Below, piece after piece: positions 1-11,169 of a DNA stretch of 64,000 bases; positions within the stretch are counted from its first letter, which is position 1; every line of letters begins with the position of its first letter. Source of the stretch: Parietaria judaica (lineage: Eukaryota; Streptophyta; Magnoliopsida; Rosales; Urticaceae). Below the pieces are notes generated by a model, which did no database searches, had not been told where the DNA came from, and saw only the letters and a list, made by a program, of their open reading frames with translations. Location: positions 28,266,001 through 28,330,000 of the forward strand of contig OX940864.1 of assembly GCA_954871525.1 (NCBI GenBank), in the 5' to 3' direction. Both the position numbers and the translations under genes were made by a program.

Positions 1-1204
1 TAATTTGTATATCATGTCTTGATGGTAAAAAATTTCATTATACTATATTTCACAAATTTAGAAGATTAGCCATTTTCTCGACGTAACTCTTGTTTGTAAC
101 AATAGAAAGTTGACTAATGACTATTGTGTGAAATGGTAATAAATATTTATTTTCAATAAATTATGTCCAGTACATGTTTGATCATGAGTTACAGACCAAA
201 ACATTTTAAACGAATTATCCTTGATTTGTAGCATCTTTTGTTGCTAAAAAAGGTACCAACGCTATTAACAATCTAATTTCAAAGGTTTGATTCAAAAGCT
301 AAGAAGTGTTCTATTCAAACATGTTTTCCATTTGGTTGAGATTTCTCAACAACATTAACAACATAATTTGGAACTCGCAAAATAGAAAACTCTGTAAACA
401 AATCTTGGTAAAGATGATAGTGGAATTGATGATTAATCGGTACAACAACATTATCCTATAGACCTATGGCACAAATTAAGGATTTGTATGAAACACTCCA
501 AGATCTTACTCATTAAACTTACATGTATTTACCCTAAAAGTTTAATAATATATACAATAAATTGTCAAAGCTAAAAGAATATATTTTAGCTTGATTTCAT
601 TGAATATGGAAGATTATTTATCAATGAACAGGAGGAATGGTTTCTTACAGAAGTAAACGAAAATAGAGAGAGAGAAAAAATGCATAGAACCATGGCTTTT
701 GAGGTAGGCATCAACAATAAGTATTGATGATGAATTGGTGGAACCTTGGATTTGTTCTCGATGAGACTGATCAGGATGCTCTATTATTCCCTCTAACCTA
801 TATCATCAAAAATAAAAATAATAATAATAATAAAGACCTCCAGTAGCATAATGTTCATAAATAGAGTATTTATATTTGACTTCTTGCTGAGGTATCCTGA
901 GAAAGTAGATCAACATAAGATGTATGAAAGTGAAAAAAATTATATACAATATATTGATAGGAATATACTAATCATCATAAATATTGGAATCAAAGAATTA
1001 ATCATGACAGAGAGATAGAGCGATTGCTTCGGAGATAAAGTGATATCTTCAAAGAAATAACAACTTTGTACGTCCACTCGACCCTGCGGCAGTGAGTGGC
1101 AAAGTGAGAGACCGAGTTATAAAGCGATGGAAACTTCCAAGGAGAGCTCAACATTAGCACAATAATAGTGTGAAGAGAATTTAACAAAATAAACCTCACT
1201 AACA
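1..1204. other. AT-rich intergenic DNA, nothing recognised
   Basis: No reading frame longer than about 70 codons and no recognisable motif. A short ATG frame begins at the right end of the stretch (see the next entry). Confidence 0.5.
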
Positions 1205-1443
1205 ATGGAAGCATCTGAAGCTATCAAATTGCCAGAACAGTGTCAATTAGAGGATGTCTTTTATGGATCATCGAAGATGGCAGAGGATGGAGATTTGAGA
1301 TCGATGACGACTACCTTGTCGGAGAGCTTTCTCTCCCCATTGAATTCACAAATGGAGATTTTGAGCATACCATCGCTTCACTCTTCAACGTAGAAGCTAT
1401 TCGTAAGGAAATCATAAATAGAGAAATTTGTCAAACTAAATAG
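1205..1443 (+). other. Short unrecognised open frames
   Basis: Two overlapping ATG frames (1205-1393 and 1240-1443) lie in locally less AT-rich sequence than their surroundings. The second contains an acidic stretch (DGRGWRFEIDDDYLVGEL) that reads like real coding sequence. I do not recognise the family. It may be an exon or a decayed gene fragment; there is no clear splice context. Confidence 0.2.
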
Positions 1444-2159
1444 AGAAATTTGGTTATGGTCTCCTAGACCAGTTTCTGATTTTGGTTTCAAATAGTGTCA
1501 TATTGGTTTCGCAAACCATGCTTGGTTACCAGTTATCTCTGTTTTCATTGGAATTTTAACTTTGGTCTTTAACTCAATCATACAAAATAAAACTATAATA
1601 ATATATTATCATTCTATAATATTATTATATTATTATAATAAGATATTACCAATGAAATTAACTCATATAATAAATTATTAAAATTATTTTTATATATAAT
1701 TATATATTTTAATGATATTACTATCATATTAACAAATATACTTAAATTATGTATATTATTAAATATTAACTTAATTACATTGATATAAACTCTGAAAGGG
1801 AATATTTACTACTTTCTATTACATTATTTAAACATGTCATTAGAGTCATGAAATATGAATAATTTTTGTATTATGGGAAATATTTTTTAGACATAGTATT
1901 AATACATATATTACTTTCAAATAAAACATTTTTTTTTAAATATATAAATTGTGTTTTATTGCATTTGTTCATTTAAATTCAACCACAGATTAACAAAAGA
2001 CTAACCAAACAGTGTTTCAAAAATCAAACTCCCAAATTGGTTTGGTAGACTAAACTCTTATACTGATTTCCCAAACCAAATTACAAAACTGATTTCTCAA
2101 ACCAGTTAACCAAACGCCACCTAATAGTTTCGAAAAACAAACTTCACGTTTCAATCTAT
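1444..2159. other. AT-rich spacer, possible decayed MITE
   Basis: Very AT-rich. The right end carries several copies of a motif like AACCAAATT and CAAACCAGTTAACC, reminiscent of hAT MITE subterminal repeats. No clean terminal inverted repeat or TSD was found. Confidence 0.2.
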
Positions 2160-2369
2160 CTAAATAAACAGAGGATAATTACTTGCATCGCCGGCGGAGA
2201 GGCGAGGAGATTGGACGGTGATGGAATCAGAGCCGAATGCAAAGGAAACAACCTGCGACTGCGAGGAGAAAAAGAACGAAGATAACATATATATAATGTA
2301 TGTATGGACGTCATAGTCAAACATTTCCCTCAAGTTCCTCGTCATAGGGTTATAAACTAAAACTCTCAA
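2160..2369 (-). pseudogene. Possible F-box/kelch-type C-terminal exon remnant
   Basis: The minus-strand frame starts with RVLVYNPMTRNLREMF, a phrase typical of the C-terminal part of plant F-box-associated or kelch proteins. It ends after about 69 codons. It is preceded on the minus strand by a possible splice acceptor (tctatatag) next to a strong hairpin. No F-box domain is visible upstream. It could be a fragment or chance similarity. Confidence 0.22.
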
Positions 2370-2388
2370 GAATGCTATATAGAAAAAA

Positions 2389-2451
2389 AAAATGCACCTT
2401 CCAACCCCTCCACCATCGAACGTGGTGGAGGGGTTGGAAGGTGCATTTTTG
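2389..2451. repeat. Perfect 28 bp inverted repeat with 7 nt loop
   Basis: The left arm (2389-2416) and right arm (2424-2451) are exact reverse complements, separated by TCGAACG. The arms are about half GC, whereas the surroundings are AT-rich, so this is not a simple AT palindrome. Confidence 0.9.
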
Positions 2452-2592
2452 ATCTCGCAATTTTATGGTCCTCCCGAAGAGATGATGAAGAGTCGCTAAA
2501 ATTGGAGTCAAGACAGAAAGATTTACTACGATTGTAACTATATATATTATCATGCTTTGAAGTTTCAAACTATAACCAAAATCTGCAAACAA

Positions 2593-3147
2593 AAAGAAAA
2601 AGATAAAGCTTTATTACCTTCAAACTTAATGCTCATGGGCCAATGGTAGCAATCTTTCTTCTTTTTTTTTTTTTTTTGGAAAGAGCAGCAATCTTTTTCG
2701 GATCAATATCAATGGCAGTATAATATATATATATATATATATATACCAATACCATAGACTTAACGGGCTGACCCACGACGGTGAAGTTGAGAGACTGACT
2801 GATCGCTCATCCTTCATCCAGGTATGAGTCCAATGCTGAGAGGGGAACGGATCCCATTCATTGGCAGGGGAGTGAGAGTCGAACAAAATGGCGCCGGAGC
2901 TTCGCTGGACACATGCCACGGCAAAGTCGCAAAGAGAATCGGGAAAGGCAGAGATAGGGGTTCGGGAGAGAGAGGATAGCTTGCATGTAAAAATAGAAGA
3001 AGAGATGGTTGAAACTTGAATTGAAAGGCCTCAATATTAAATTTCACACTAATAGCCAAAAGTAAATGTGAGCAAATGAAATGAAAGAGGCTGTATGCTA
3101 TGAGGCATATGAACCGAAACCAGTACAACGCATTTTTTACTGGTGAG
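2593..3147. other. Intergenic DNA with T-run and AT microsatellite
   Basis: It contains a run of T near 2660-2678 and an alternating TA tract near 2721-2744. Overlapping minus-strand frames (2626-2919, 2814-3128) look like chance frames: they contain a translated TA repeat and hydrophobic low-complexity stretches. Confidence 0.4.
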
Positions 3148-3162
3148 AAGTTGAGAACTGTC
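3148..3162. repeat. LINE target-site duplication, left copy
   Basis: AAGTTGAGAACTGTC here is repeated exactly at 8238-8252, directly after the LINE poly(A) tail. A 15 bp TSD is typical of target-primed reverse transcription. Confidence 0.92.
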
Positions 3163-3408
3163 GGTCAAGTACTAAACGTGACACCACTCAAAATGGAGAC
3201 GCAAGATTTTTGCTAACATAAGAGTCATCGTCTTTGCCTCAACCCTAAACCCTAAACCGTAAACCGTAGATATTATCTACGGACAGGTGAGCGTTATTCA
3301 TTATCTTAGTGTGTTGTTGTTCCAAGACTACATTGAGAAAGGATGCGAGGCTAAAAAGATCCTAAGAAAGTGCTACTCCGGTCTCCTCCGGTGGTGGTTT
3401 TAGGTGCT

Positions 3409-4662
3409 ATGGCAACCTGTTCAGGGAACGAGGAGAGGGCTCCAACCCTCTCCATGTGCGCTGAGGACTTCGGCTTGGGCGATGGGAACCAACCGGAATA
3501 TGGAGAGGGCGGTGGCAACACCATCCTGCTCGGTAAGATATTGGCGACGAAAATTTTTAGCCGTAACACAGTCTTCGCTGTCCTAAGCAGACTCTGGGAT
3601 AAGATCAAGGATTGGACATGCACGGAAATTATATCTGGAATTTTTAAGTTCTCGTTTAAACACCAGCGCGATAGGGACGACGTTCTTTCACGGAGGCCGT
3701 GGACTATCAGAGGAGCTCTTTTATTGCTGGAATGCTGGCCAGAGCAGCTTCCTCTGAAAGAGATCAAATTCACTAGCAGCCCCTTCTGGATCCGCCTCCA
3801 CGGCCTTCCTCCGGCGATGATCTCCGAACAGTCTCTTACCCGTATCGCCAAGCTCTTTGGGGAGGCGTTGAGCTGCAAAACAGGAAGGGAATCCAAATTT
3901 GCCGCTTACGCTAGATTCCGGGTAGATATAAATGTGCTTAAACCTCTACACGCCGGTTTCTTCCTCGATAGGAAGAATTTACCGTCTTTGTGGATACAAG
4001 CGAAGTATGAAAACATGGGGCACATCTGTTATCGTTGTGGCACCGTAGGCCATGGAGCGCAGGAGTGCGCCGATGAGGTTGAAGTCTGCATCAATAAAGA
4101 AGGCTTTCCGGCAGTTCCGATGTACGGCGAATGGATAGATATAGGCTCCAAGGTCGATACTTGTTTCTCAGGCGGAGGGAGAGCAATGATCAACCGACTT
4201 GTGCCGCCCTCATTGTTTTCACCGGAAAAGAGACCGATGTCTCACGTGCCGGGCCCGAGCTGTCCTCTGGAGGCGCGCACTTTGGGTTCCTCCGACTCTC
4301 AAATGCCGGAAGACAACGATGGGACAAACCTCAGAACCCCTAACACCGCCGGCCCCCTCGTGCCGGAAGCCAGAGTCCCGTCGCACGCCACGTCGGGAAA
4401 CCTCACATCGGAAAGTATGGATAGTTGGGCGTGCCGATCGATGCCTGCGCAATCTGAGCTGAGTTTCTTGGCTTCGTCCAGAGAGGTGACAGAGAGAGCT
4501 AGGTTGGGACATACGAGCTGGAGAAGAGAGAAAGAGGGTGTTGACCTTACCCCTTTGGGAGTGATGTCAGGGAATCATCTAACGACTACAGAGGAGGGTG
4601 AAATTAGGGTTGTGGCAAACCAGGTTGGGCCTGAAGCCCATGACGCAAGTCAAACGCGATGA
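3409..4662 (+). CDS. LINE ORF1, gag-like RNA-binding protein
   Basis: Nucleic-acid-binding protein of the LINE, expected to coat the element RNA. The ATG at 3409 is chosen; the open frame extends upstream only through non-ATG codons. A DUF4283 domain covers roughly residues 40-190 (FKFSFKHQRDRDDVLSRRPW, then LLLECWPEQ and FWIRLHGLPP). A CCHC zinc knuckle CYRCGTVGHGAQEC lies near residue 207 with the standard C-x2-C-x4-H-x4-C spacing. The last 150 residues are Pro/Ser-rich and unstructured. It overlaps the start of the ORF2-derived frame in a different register. The frame is intact, about 417 residues. Confidence 0.85.
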   Translation: MATCSGNEERAPTLSMCAEDFGLGDGNQPEYGEGGGNTILLGKILATKIFSRNTVFAVLSRLWDKIKDWTCTEIISGIFKFSFKHQRDRDDVLSRRPWTIRGALLLLECWPEQLPLKEIKFTSSPFWIRLHGLPPAMISEQSLTRIAKLFGEALSCKTGRESKFAAYARFRVDINVLKPLHAGFFLDRKNLPSLWIQAKYENMGHICYRCGTVGHGAQECADEVEVCINKEGFPAVPMYGEWIDIGSKVDTCFSGGGRAMINRLVPPSLFSPEKRPMSHVPGPSCPLEARTLGSSDSQMPEDNDGTNLRTPNTAGPLVPEARVPSHATSGNLTSESMDSWACRSMPAQSELSFLASSREVTERARLGHTSWRREKEGVDLTPLGVMSGNHLTTTEEGEIRVVANQVGPEAHDASQTR

Positions 4663-7600
4663 CCAGCCCATGAAGCTGGATTCATGCTTCAGCAAGACCT
4701 CTTCGATTCCACAACGTGCGACTTCACCTAGTGGGCCAAGTCTGTATGTGGGGCCCACGATGAGGCTTTTATTGGCTGTCCAAACACAGCCCCATCGTGA
4801 CAACATTATGAAGAACTCTAACCCGAGAGCTATTTCCCCTGTTTCTAAAACAGGGGGCAATGCTCAGAAACAGAGCTTTTGTGAACTGCACCCGAGTAGC
4901 CAAGCAACGAGGGTCAAGCGTAGGAGGCTGGGCTCGTGTAGAGAAGCTCTTCGGGAATGGGCTCGCACCTCGTTGGGACATCGAGGAAGACGTATTCGGG
5001 AACTATCGATTAAGCTTGAAAGTCTCAACATAGAGGTTTTTTCCCCGGCTATCTGTAAAGAGGTGAAAAAGGTCGGTCACGAACTTGAGTCGCTTATTCT
5101 TATTGAAGAGTACTATTGGAAGCAAAGGGCGCGGGCGGATTGGCTCAAGGGAGGTGACAAAAACTCGGCTTACTTCCACGCGAGAGCCGCCCGTAGGAAA
5201 GCCCAAAATTCCATTCGTGGTATTCGGGACGAAGCGGGAGAGTGGGTTACGACGGAGGTGGGTATCCGTAATGTCTTCGAACGATACTTTATGGGTATCT
5301 TTTATTCGAACGGAGCTACCGAGGAGGAATTTCGCACTATTACGCGTGAAGATGTGAGTTCTCTCTCGGAGGCACAATGTGAAGCTACAAGTGTAGAGTT
5401 CACCGGTGAGGAAGTAGACAATGCACTTTTCTCGATGAGCCCTCGGAAGGCCCCGGGTCCTGATGGCTTCCACGCTATCTTCTTCCAAAAGTTTTGGAAG
5501 ACGGTGGGTCCGGAAGTAAGGAAGGGATGCTTGGATATCCTAAATGGGAGAACTAGTGCGAAAGCTTGGAACGACACCAACATCGTCCTCATTCCGAAGA
5601 TCAAGAACCCGACGGAGGTAAAGGACTTTCGGCCAATTAGCTTATGCAATGTCATTCTTAAAATTGTTACGAAGGTGGTAGCGAATCGGATTAAAGGGGC
5701 CCTTTCCTCGGTTGTTTCCGACTCGCAAAGTGCTTTCGTGCCCGGTAGGCTAATAACGGACAATGCCGTGATTGCTTTTGAGCTTCTTCATTCACTTAAA
5801 AAGAAGTCAAAAAGAAAGAAAGGGGTCCTAGCTCTCAAGCTTGACATGAGTAAGGCTTACGACCGGGTTGAATGGGGCTTCGTCATCGCGATGATGAAGA
5901 GGATGGGGTTCGGGAAGAGAGTTCTTGAGGTGGTGAGTGATTGCATATCCACCACGAATCTCTCCGTGGTCATCATCGGGAAAGTGGGAAAGACTTTCAC
6001 CCCGAGGAGGGGGCTAAGGCAAGGATGTCCCTTATCACCGTACCTCTTCCTTATTTGTGCGGAGGGCTTCTCCGCTCTTATTCGTGGCCAAGAGAGATTG
6101 GGGCTTATTCGTGGCTTCGCTTGCCGACCCGCGGCACCCCCGGTCACTCACTTATTATTTGCGGATGATAGTATTCTCTTTTGTGAAGCGAGCGAAAGTT
6201 GTTGTCGCGCTATTGGAGCTATCTTGGAAACTTATGAAAGAGGATCGGGACAAGTGGTCAATATGGCAAAGTCGATGATGTGTTGCTCTAGCAATATAAG
6301 TGAAAGCGAAGCCCGTTTTTTCTCACAGACGGTCCACATTCCCGTGGTGAAGGAGTTTGAATCGTATCTTGGGATTCCGGTTCACGTGGGAAGAAACAAA
6401 GTGGCGGGTTTTAGCAAAATTATAAGCCGTGTACACAAACACCTTAGTGCTTGGAAAGCTAAAATGTTCTCACCGGGCGGTCGCGAAGTCCTCGTCAAAG
6501 CGGTAATTCAAGCGATCCCGACGTACTCCATGAGTCTTTTTAGGCTTCCGGCTTCCATTATCAATAAATTACATGCTCTTATTGCTCGGTTTTGGTGGGG
6601 CGGGTCGGAAGATAAAAGGAAGATTCATTGGAAACGATGGGAGCTTATCGCAAAGACAAAGGCGGAAGGTGGTCTTGGCTTCAAAGATCTTGGAGATTTT
6701 AACCGGGCTCTTGTGGGCCGCCTTACTTGGCGTATAATTCAACACCCGGAATGCCTTATGGCAAGAGTGCTTAAGGCGAAATACTTCCCGTTTTCGTCGG
6801 TCTTGGATTTCCAAAGTAAAGCTTCCGACTCATTCCTTTGCAAGAGTCTTTGTTGGGGGCGGGATTTGGTAAGGCGTGGCACTAGATGGCAAATCGGGGA
6901 AGGCAATTTGAGAGCTTTCTCGCAACCATGGATACCGAGAGCCGAGGCATTCTCCGTTGTGTCCCCGGAGCCGGACGATGACCGTCCATGGTTAGTGGCC
7001 GATCTCATTGCCGACGGTATGTGGAATCGTGATCTCATTGAGACAATGATGTCCCCCTACGATGCCGAAGCAATTTTGAAGATTCCTTTGGGTGTAGAGC
7101 GTCATCACGATCGGCTAGTATGGCACTTTGAAGAGGATGGAATCTACACGGTCCGCTCCGGGTACCGGCTCGCGAGAGCCGAGGCAAGAGGGGGACCGTC
7201 TTGCTCGGTTAGCGACGAGCCGAGGTGGTGGAAGAAATTGTGGGGACTCCAAATACCACCCAAAGTCAAACATTTGGTATGGCGAGCATGGTTTGAAGCT
7301 CTTCCAACTTTTGGAGCACTCCGGGGTCGCGGTATAGATTGTCTTCCCTTTTGTAGGTTTTGTGGGGCACTTCCGGAGGATGCTCTTCATGCTTTATGGG
7401 GATGTGAGCGGGCTAAGGCGGTGTGGGGTTGCTCGGTGCTTCACCGGTGGGCGGAGAAAACCGGGGAAATCCCCTTACGAGATTTATGTCTTCGGGCGGT
7501 GGAAACCCTTTCGGAGGCCAACTTGGAAATTTTTTGCGGGAACCTTTGGGCGGCTTGGTCCGATCGGAACCTCCGGCTCTTTGAGCACTACGTTAAGAGA

Positions 7601-8074
7601 CCGGAAGTGTGGATAGACGAGGTGACTTCTTGGCTTTTAAGCTTCAAAATGTGCACGGGGAAAACGGAGGGAAACGTCGAGGATAGATCGGTTAAGCAAG
7701 TAGTGTGGACCGGTGACGAAAATGGAGGACTCACACTCAATGTCGACGCGGCGTGGGATGGAAAAACCGGGCGTGCGGCGATAGGAGGTGTCGTGAGGAA
7801 TTACCATGGCGGGGTCCTCGGGGTTATGGCATCGTCCCTCGAGAACGTGGATTCGGCGTTGACGGCGGAGTGCAAAGCTATCTATGGCGGGCTCAAATTC
7901 GTTTTAGATCGGGGATGGAAGGTCGCGGTGGTCGAATCCGATTGCCTCCGTGCCATCCAACTGGTGAACGGAGGAAAGGACAACGGCCTTCAAGGCCCGA
8001 TTTTGGCGGATGTCGGTCGCCTTCTTCGATCGGCGGGCTTTCCTGGCAAATGCCGATGGATTCCTCGCGAATGA
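4640..8074 (+). pseudogene. LINE ORF2, reverse transcriptase-RNase H, lacking endonuclease
   Basis: Polymerase of the LINE. Reverse transcriptase spans about residues 295-570, with FRPISLCNV, LKLDMSKAYDRVEW, LRQGCPLSPYLF and the catalytic LLFADDSILF (motif C as FADD, near residue 507). zf-RVT follows (FCRFCGALPEDALHALWGC), then an RVT_3 RNase H domain (LNVDAAWDGKTG, LTAECKAIYGGL, VVESDCLRAI). The N-terminal endonuclease is missing. A TGA at 8072-8074 cuts the RNase H domain. The same frame stays open to 8197, and in that tail the expected last catalytic Asp is Asn (MVANRLAK). The start at 4640 is only the first ATG of the frame; the true ORF2 start was lost with the deletion. Confidence 0.85.
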
Positions 8075-8237
8075 AATATGGTGGCCAATAGGCTCGCCAA
8101 AACTCGTCTTGCTTCTTTGTCCACTGACTTTCAGTCGACTGAATGCCCTTTATGGTTGGTTGACTCTGTTGTAAGGGATTCAATCCCCTCTCCTTGATTT
8201 ATATATATCTGAATCTGGTTTTCTCTCAAAAAAAAAA

Positions 8238-8252
8238 AAGTTGAGAACTGTC
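8238..8252. repeat. LINE target-site duplication, right copy
   Basis: Exact match to 3148-3162, immediately 3' of the A tail. Confidence 0.92.
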
Positions 8253-8380
8253 ACATTAAATCAAAATAAAGTGTCATATATTGAATGAAAATGAATATAG
8301 TATAAAAAAATAAATCTAAAATCTTGAAATTTTAGAATTGTAGGATTCTCCATTTCTAAGTTATTTAGATAACCAATATT

Positions 8381-8546
8381 CATAGGCGGAACCGCCCACA
8401 AGAGTGGTGTGGTTCCAGCCACCCTAATATTTTTTAACTAATCATTTTTAGCACTACTTTTTTAAAAAATTACAAATAAACCCCTTCTGTTTGCACTAAA
8501 AATTTAAATCAGCCACCCCGAAGTCCAAATCCTAGTTCCGCTTATG
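8381..8546. mobile_element. Short hAT-type MITE, 166 bp
   Basis: Ends CATAGGCGGAAC and GTTCCGCTTATG are inverted repeats (11 of 12). Both sides carry the 8 bp TSD CCAATATT (8373-8380 and 8547-8554). No coding capacity. Similar GGCGGA-type termini recur at 54757-55028 and at the outer ends of the 32435-36961 stack. Confidence 0.85.
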
Positions 8547-8554
8547 CCAATATT

Positions 8555-8785
8555 AGTGATATTTTACTTTATATATATATATATATATTATGACTTGATG
8601 AACATATAGAAACTACAAAATATATTATACATATGGTAGTCATATAGTTGTAGCATATGTATATATATAGTATGTGTATAACGATCGTTCTTTTAACAAT
8701 TTCTATGTGTAATTTGATAGACTTCGTACCCCGCAATTTTTATACTTATTTGAGAAAAAATATTTTTTGCATACATATATATGAT
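8555..8785. other. AT-rich spacer
   Basis: TA-repeat-rich; no gene or element seen. Confidence 0.5.
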
Positions 8786-9552
8786 CAAGGTTCAAAATGC
8801 CGTTTTTGCCTATAAATCGTTTGCCGTTATCGACGGATTAATCATTTGCCGATGGATTTATCGATGGAAAAACTATAAAAGTTATCGTTTGCCGTTATCG
8901 AAACTTATCAAACTTATCGATGGATTAATTGTTTATCGATGAATTTATCGATGGAAAACCTATAAAATATTTTAATACATATTTACACTCAAAACATAAC
9001 ATTAAATACTAATATCACAATATATAAACGTAATATAAGTCTCATACAAAACATAAAATAAATGTTGAAACTTGTTTAACAAGTTGATAAAATTTTGCTT
9101 TGCACATGGCTTATCTCTCATCCAAGAATTCCACATTACTAGTTTACAAGAGTTTGAAATGATTTATATACCATAGAATTGGAATAAGGGCTTGGGCCCT
9201 TTGGGTCACACAATTTTGTGGATGGGAGATGACTCACACAAATGTATCACCACCACACACGCACGCTGCCGCCGTCCGTTCGATCGGCTGGACGTGACGA
9301 GGCGTGGTGTGGTGTGCAAACATAACTATTTTTGCAGAAAGTTTAATTGGTATTTTTGTCCTAATTAAAACACTTTTCATTTTTTACGGGAAAGTCCCTA
9401 AGTTTTTGAATATTTTCACTTGATAAGTTTGGGCGATAAGTACCTAAGTTTTCGGTTCGAAAAATCGTGATAAGTATAAAACGGCAACGATTAAGAGAGA
9501 AAACTTACCGAGAACCTCATTCGGAGCGATAATCACGAAATTTTGAACCCTG
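8786..9552. mobile_element. hAT-like MITE, CAAGGTTC family
   Basis: Ends CAAGGTTCAAAAT and ATTTTGAACCCTG are inverted repeats with one mismatch. Flanking 8-mers TATATGAT and TCTGTGAT match at 6 of 8 positions, consistent with an aged hAT TSD. The interior has reiterated ATCGATGGA and GCCGTTATCGA motifs. A second member of the family is at 37194-37794. Confidence 0.7.
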
Positions 9553-9821
9553 TCTGTGATATGGTATTTTCCAGAAGACAAAAAAAGAAAAAGAAAAAAA
9601 AGATTCACCTATTATCCCTATATATAGTAGGTTGATTAGATATTTGTGTTTTTTTATTATTATTTTGAAATATTCTTTTTCTTGCAAATTAATTCATTGT
9701 ATCAAATGTAAGGAAAGTAACCAAGTGTTTTTTTACCTCGGTAAGAGGTCTCAGGCTCAAACTCTATGGGAGGAAAATGCGTAATGCGAGAGTACACTAT
9801 AATCTTAGTCAATAATATAAC
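9553..9821. other. AT-rich spacer
   Basis: No gene seen. Confidence 0.5.
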
Positions 9822-9826
9822 CCTAT

Positions 9827-11155
9827 TGTTACGTGTATTTCACGTAATTAGTTTTTCTTAATTATTAAAAGAAAAATTATTTAAATTAATTTTTCTTTTA
9901 TTAATTATAATCAATTTCGCCCAAAATATTCACCGGAAGTCCTTTTTCAAAAAATAAAGTGTCCAGATGATCCCAAAAATATCAAAACACCCAAAATCGA
10001 TATAAAATTTGCGAAAAACGGCTTCGGGGAACACCTGAGGCCTCCGGGGGACACCCGGGACCTCCGGGTGGGCCCCACAGCCCCCAAGGGCCACTGCCAA
10101 GAGCCGAGTGGGCCCCGCAGGCCCCAAAAGCCACTCAAGCGGGCCCCACAAGGCACAAGAGCCACTGTCACGCGTCAGAGGCGCTGCAGGGCCCCCAAGG
10201 GTCACATTTGACCCCGCCACGTGGCGGCACCCCCATTGGGCGCGAGGAGCCACCCGCAGCCAACCAAAATGCACCACGCGGGCACTGACGTCAGCCCTGG
10301 CTCCCTCGAGCATGGTTCAGTGTCATCGTCACTGTTCCGGCGCGTGTGGGCGCGTCGTAGCTTCGATCGGCCTGAAACTTGCGGCATAGGATCGGCCACG
10401 TCCGGGGAACCAGAAAAACATATAATATTACCTCGGGGGCCTTCTGGAGTAATAATTATTCATGTTTTAATCCCCGGACCCTCCTATAAATAGAAGCGCG
10501 ATTTTCACTTAACATTAACTCATTCCGACCCCCGGAAACTCGATCTAAACTCTCTCTAGACCCTCTAAAACTCGCCTCCCCTCAAATACCCCACAAATGT
10601 TGACCGTCGGAGATGAATCAGGGGATAAAACCCCCAGTTTTCCCTGATCTCGGGTGTTGTGTTGTCCAGGTTCAGAGAGCGAGAAATCCCACTAGAGCGG
10701 AAGCCCTAGAGAAAATTCTGGCACGTTCTAAGACCCTCCTTGCCAAGGTTCTAGATCCGTGAAGTGCACAATCTATTCCTCAGTCTTGTATCTCCGACAG
10801 ATATATTGACTCAGTGAATAGACCGTGGGACCCGGATCTGTACCCGTGACGCCGGTCGAGGGTCTGGTCCACCAAGGTTCACTGGAAAGTCAATAGTGTG
10901 ATCCCCCTACCAGTGGCCAGGTCCGTTTTTGGCGTCCTGAACCTGTAACCAGGGCCAGGCCAAGCCCTGGCCCCTTGGCAACAGGTAGTGGTGTTTGCCC
11001 CGGATTTCTGGTCTTGAGTCAGTGGAGGGTCTGTTTGACTCGAAAGTCCAGGAGCCCAAGCCCGAGAGTCACAAAAGTCAACAAGACGACATTGGGCCCG
11101 GCCCAACACGAGCAATTGGGCCGCTAAGTGTTTGAGGCATTTTTCTGCATCAACA
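9827..11155 (+). mobile_element. Solo LTR 1 (Gypsy-like family)
   Basis: Begins TGTTACGTGTATTTCACG and ends GCATCAACA, flanked by a perfect 5 bp TSD CCTAT (9822-9826 and 11156-11160). No primer-binding site or internal region follows, so it is a solo LTR. A TATA box TATAAATA is at 10485-10492, and GTTGACCGTCGGAG lies downstream. The 10010-10420 part is strongly GC-rich; open frames there are compositional. The termini resemble those of LTR 2 and LTR 3 (TGTTAYG start, GCATYAACA end). The GTCGGAG motif is common in plant Tat/Ogre-type Gypsy LTRs, so the lineage is inferred. Confidence 0.85.
10485..10492 (+). promoter_or_regulatory. TATA box of solo LTR 1
   Basis: TATAAATA in the LTR, 3' of the GC-rich U3-like part; probable retrotransposon promoter. 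Confidence 0.6.
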
Positions 11156-11169
11156 CCTATTAAAAAAAA

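Larger units (their letters stand above)
3163..8237 (+). mobile_element. Non-LTR retrotransposon (LINE, L1-like), endonuclease deleted
   Basis: A 5.1 kb plus-strand insertion bounded by a 15 bp TSD and ending in an A tail (8228-8239). In order it has a 5' leader, ORF1 (DUF4283 plus CCHC knuckle), and an ORF2 with reverse transcriptase, zf-RVT and RNase H. The leader contains telomere-like ACCCTAAACCCTAAACC near 3241. The apurinic-type endonuclease that normally opens plant L1 ORF2 is absent: ORF1 tail sequence runs into the region just upstream of the reverse transcriptase. Base composition is much more GC-rich than the host flanks. The exact TSD shows the element inserted as a unit, and both ends are present. 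Confidence 0.93.

Noticed and set aside
3241..3275. Telomere-like repeats as evidence of a chromosome end or interstitial telomere
   Set aside because: Only two perfect units, and they lie inside the LINE leader bounded by its TSD.
3351..3896. A 181-codon minus-strand frame
   Set aside because: It is the antisense of LINE ORF1, which has a clear DUF4283 domain and CCHC knuckle.
9930..10493. Several overlapping frames of 65-127 codons
   Set aside because: They lie in the GC-rich core of solo LTR 1 and have no protein similarity that I recognise.
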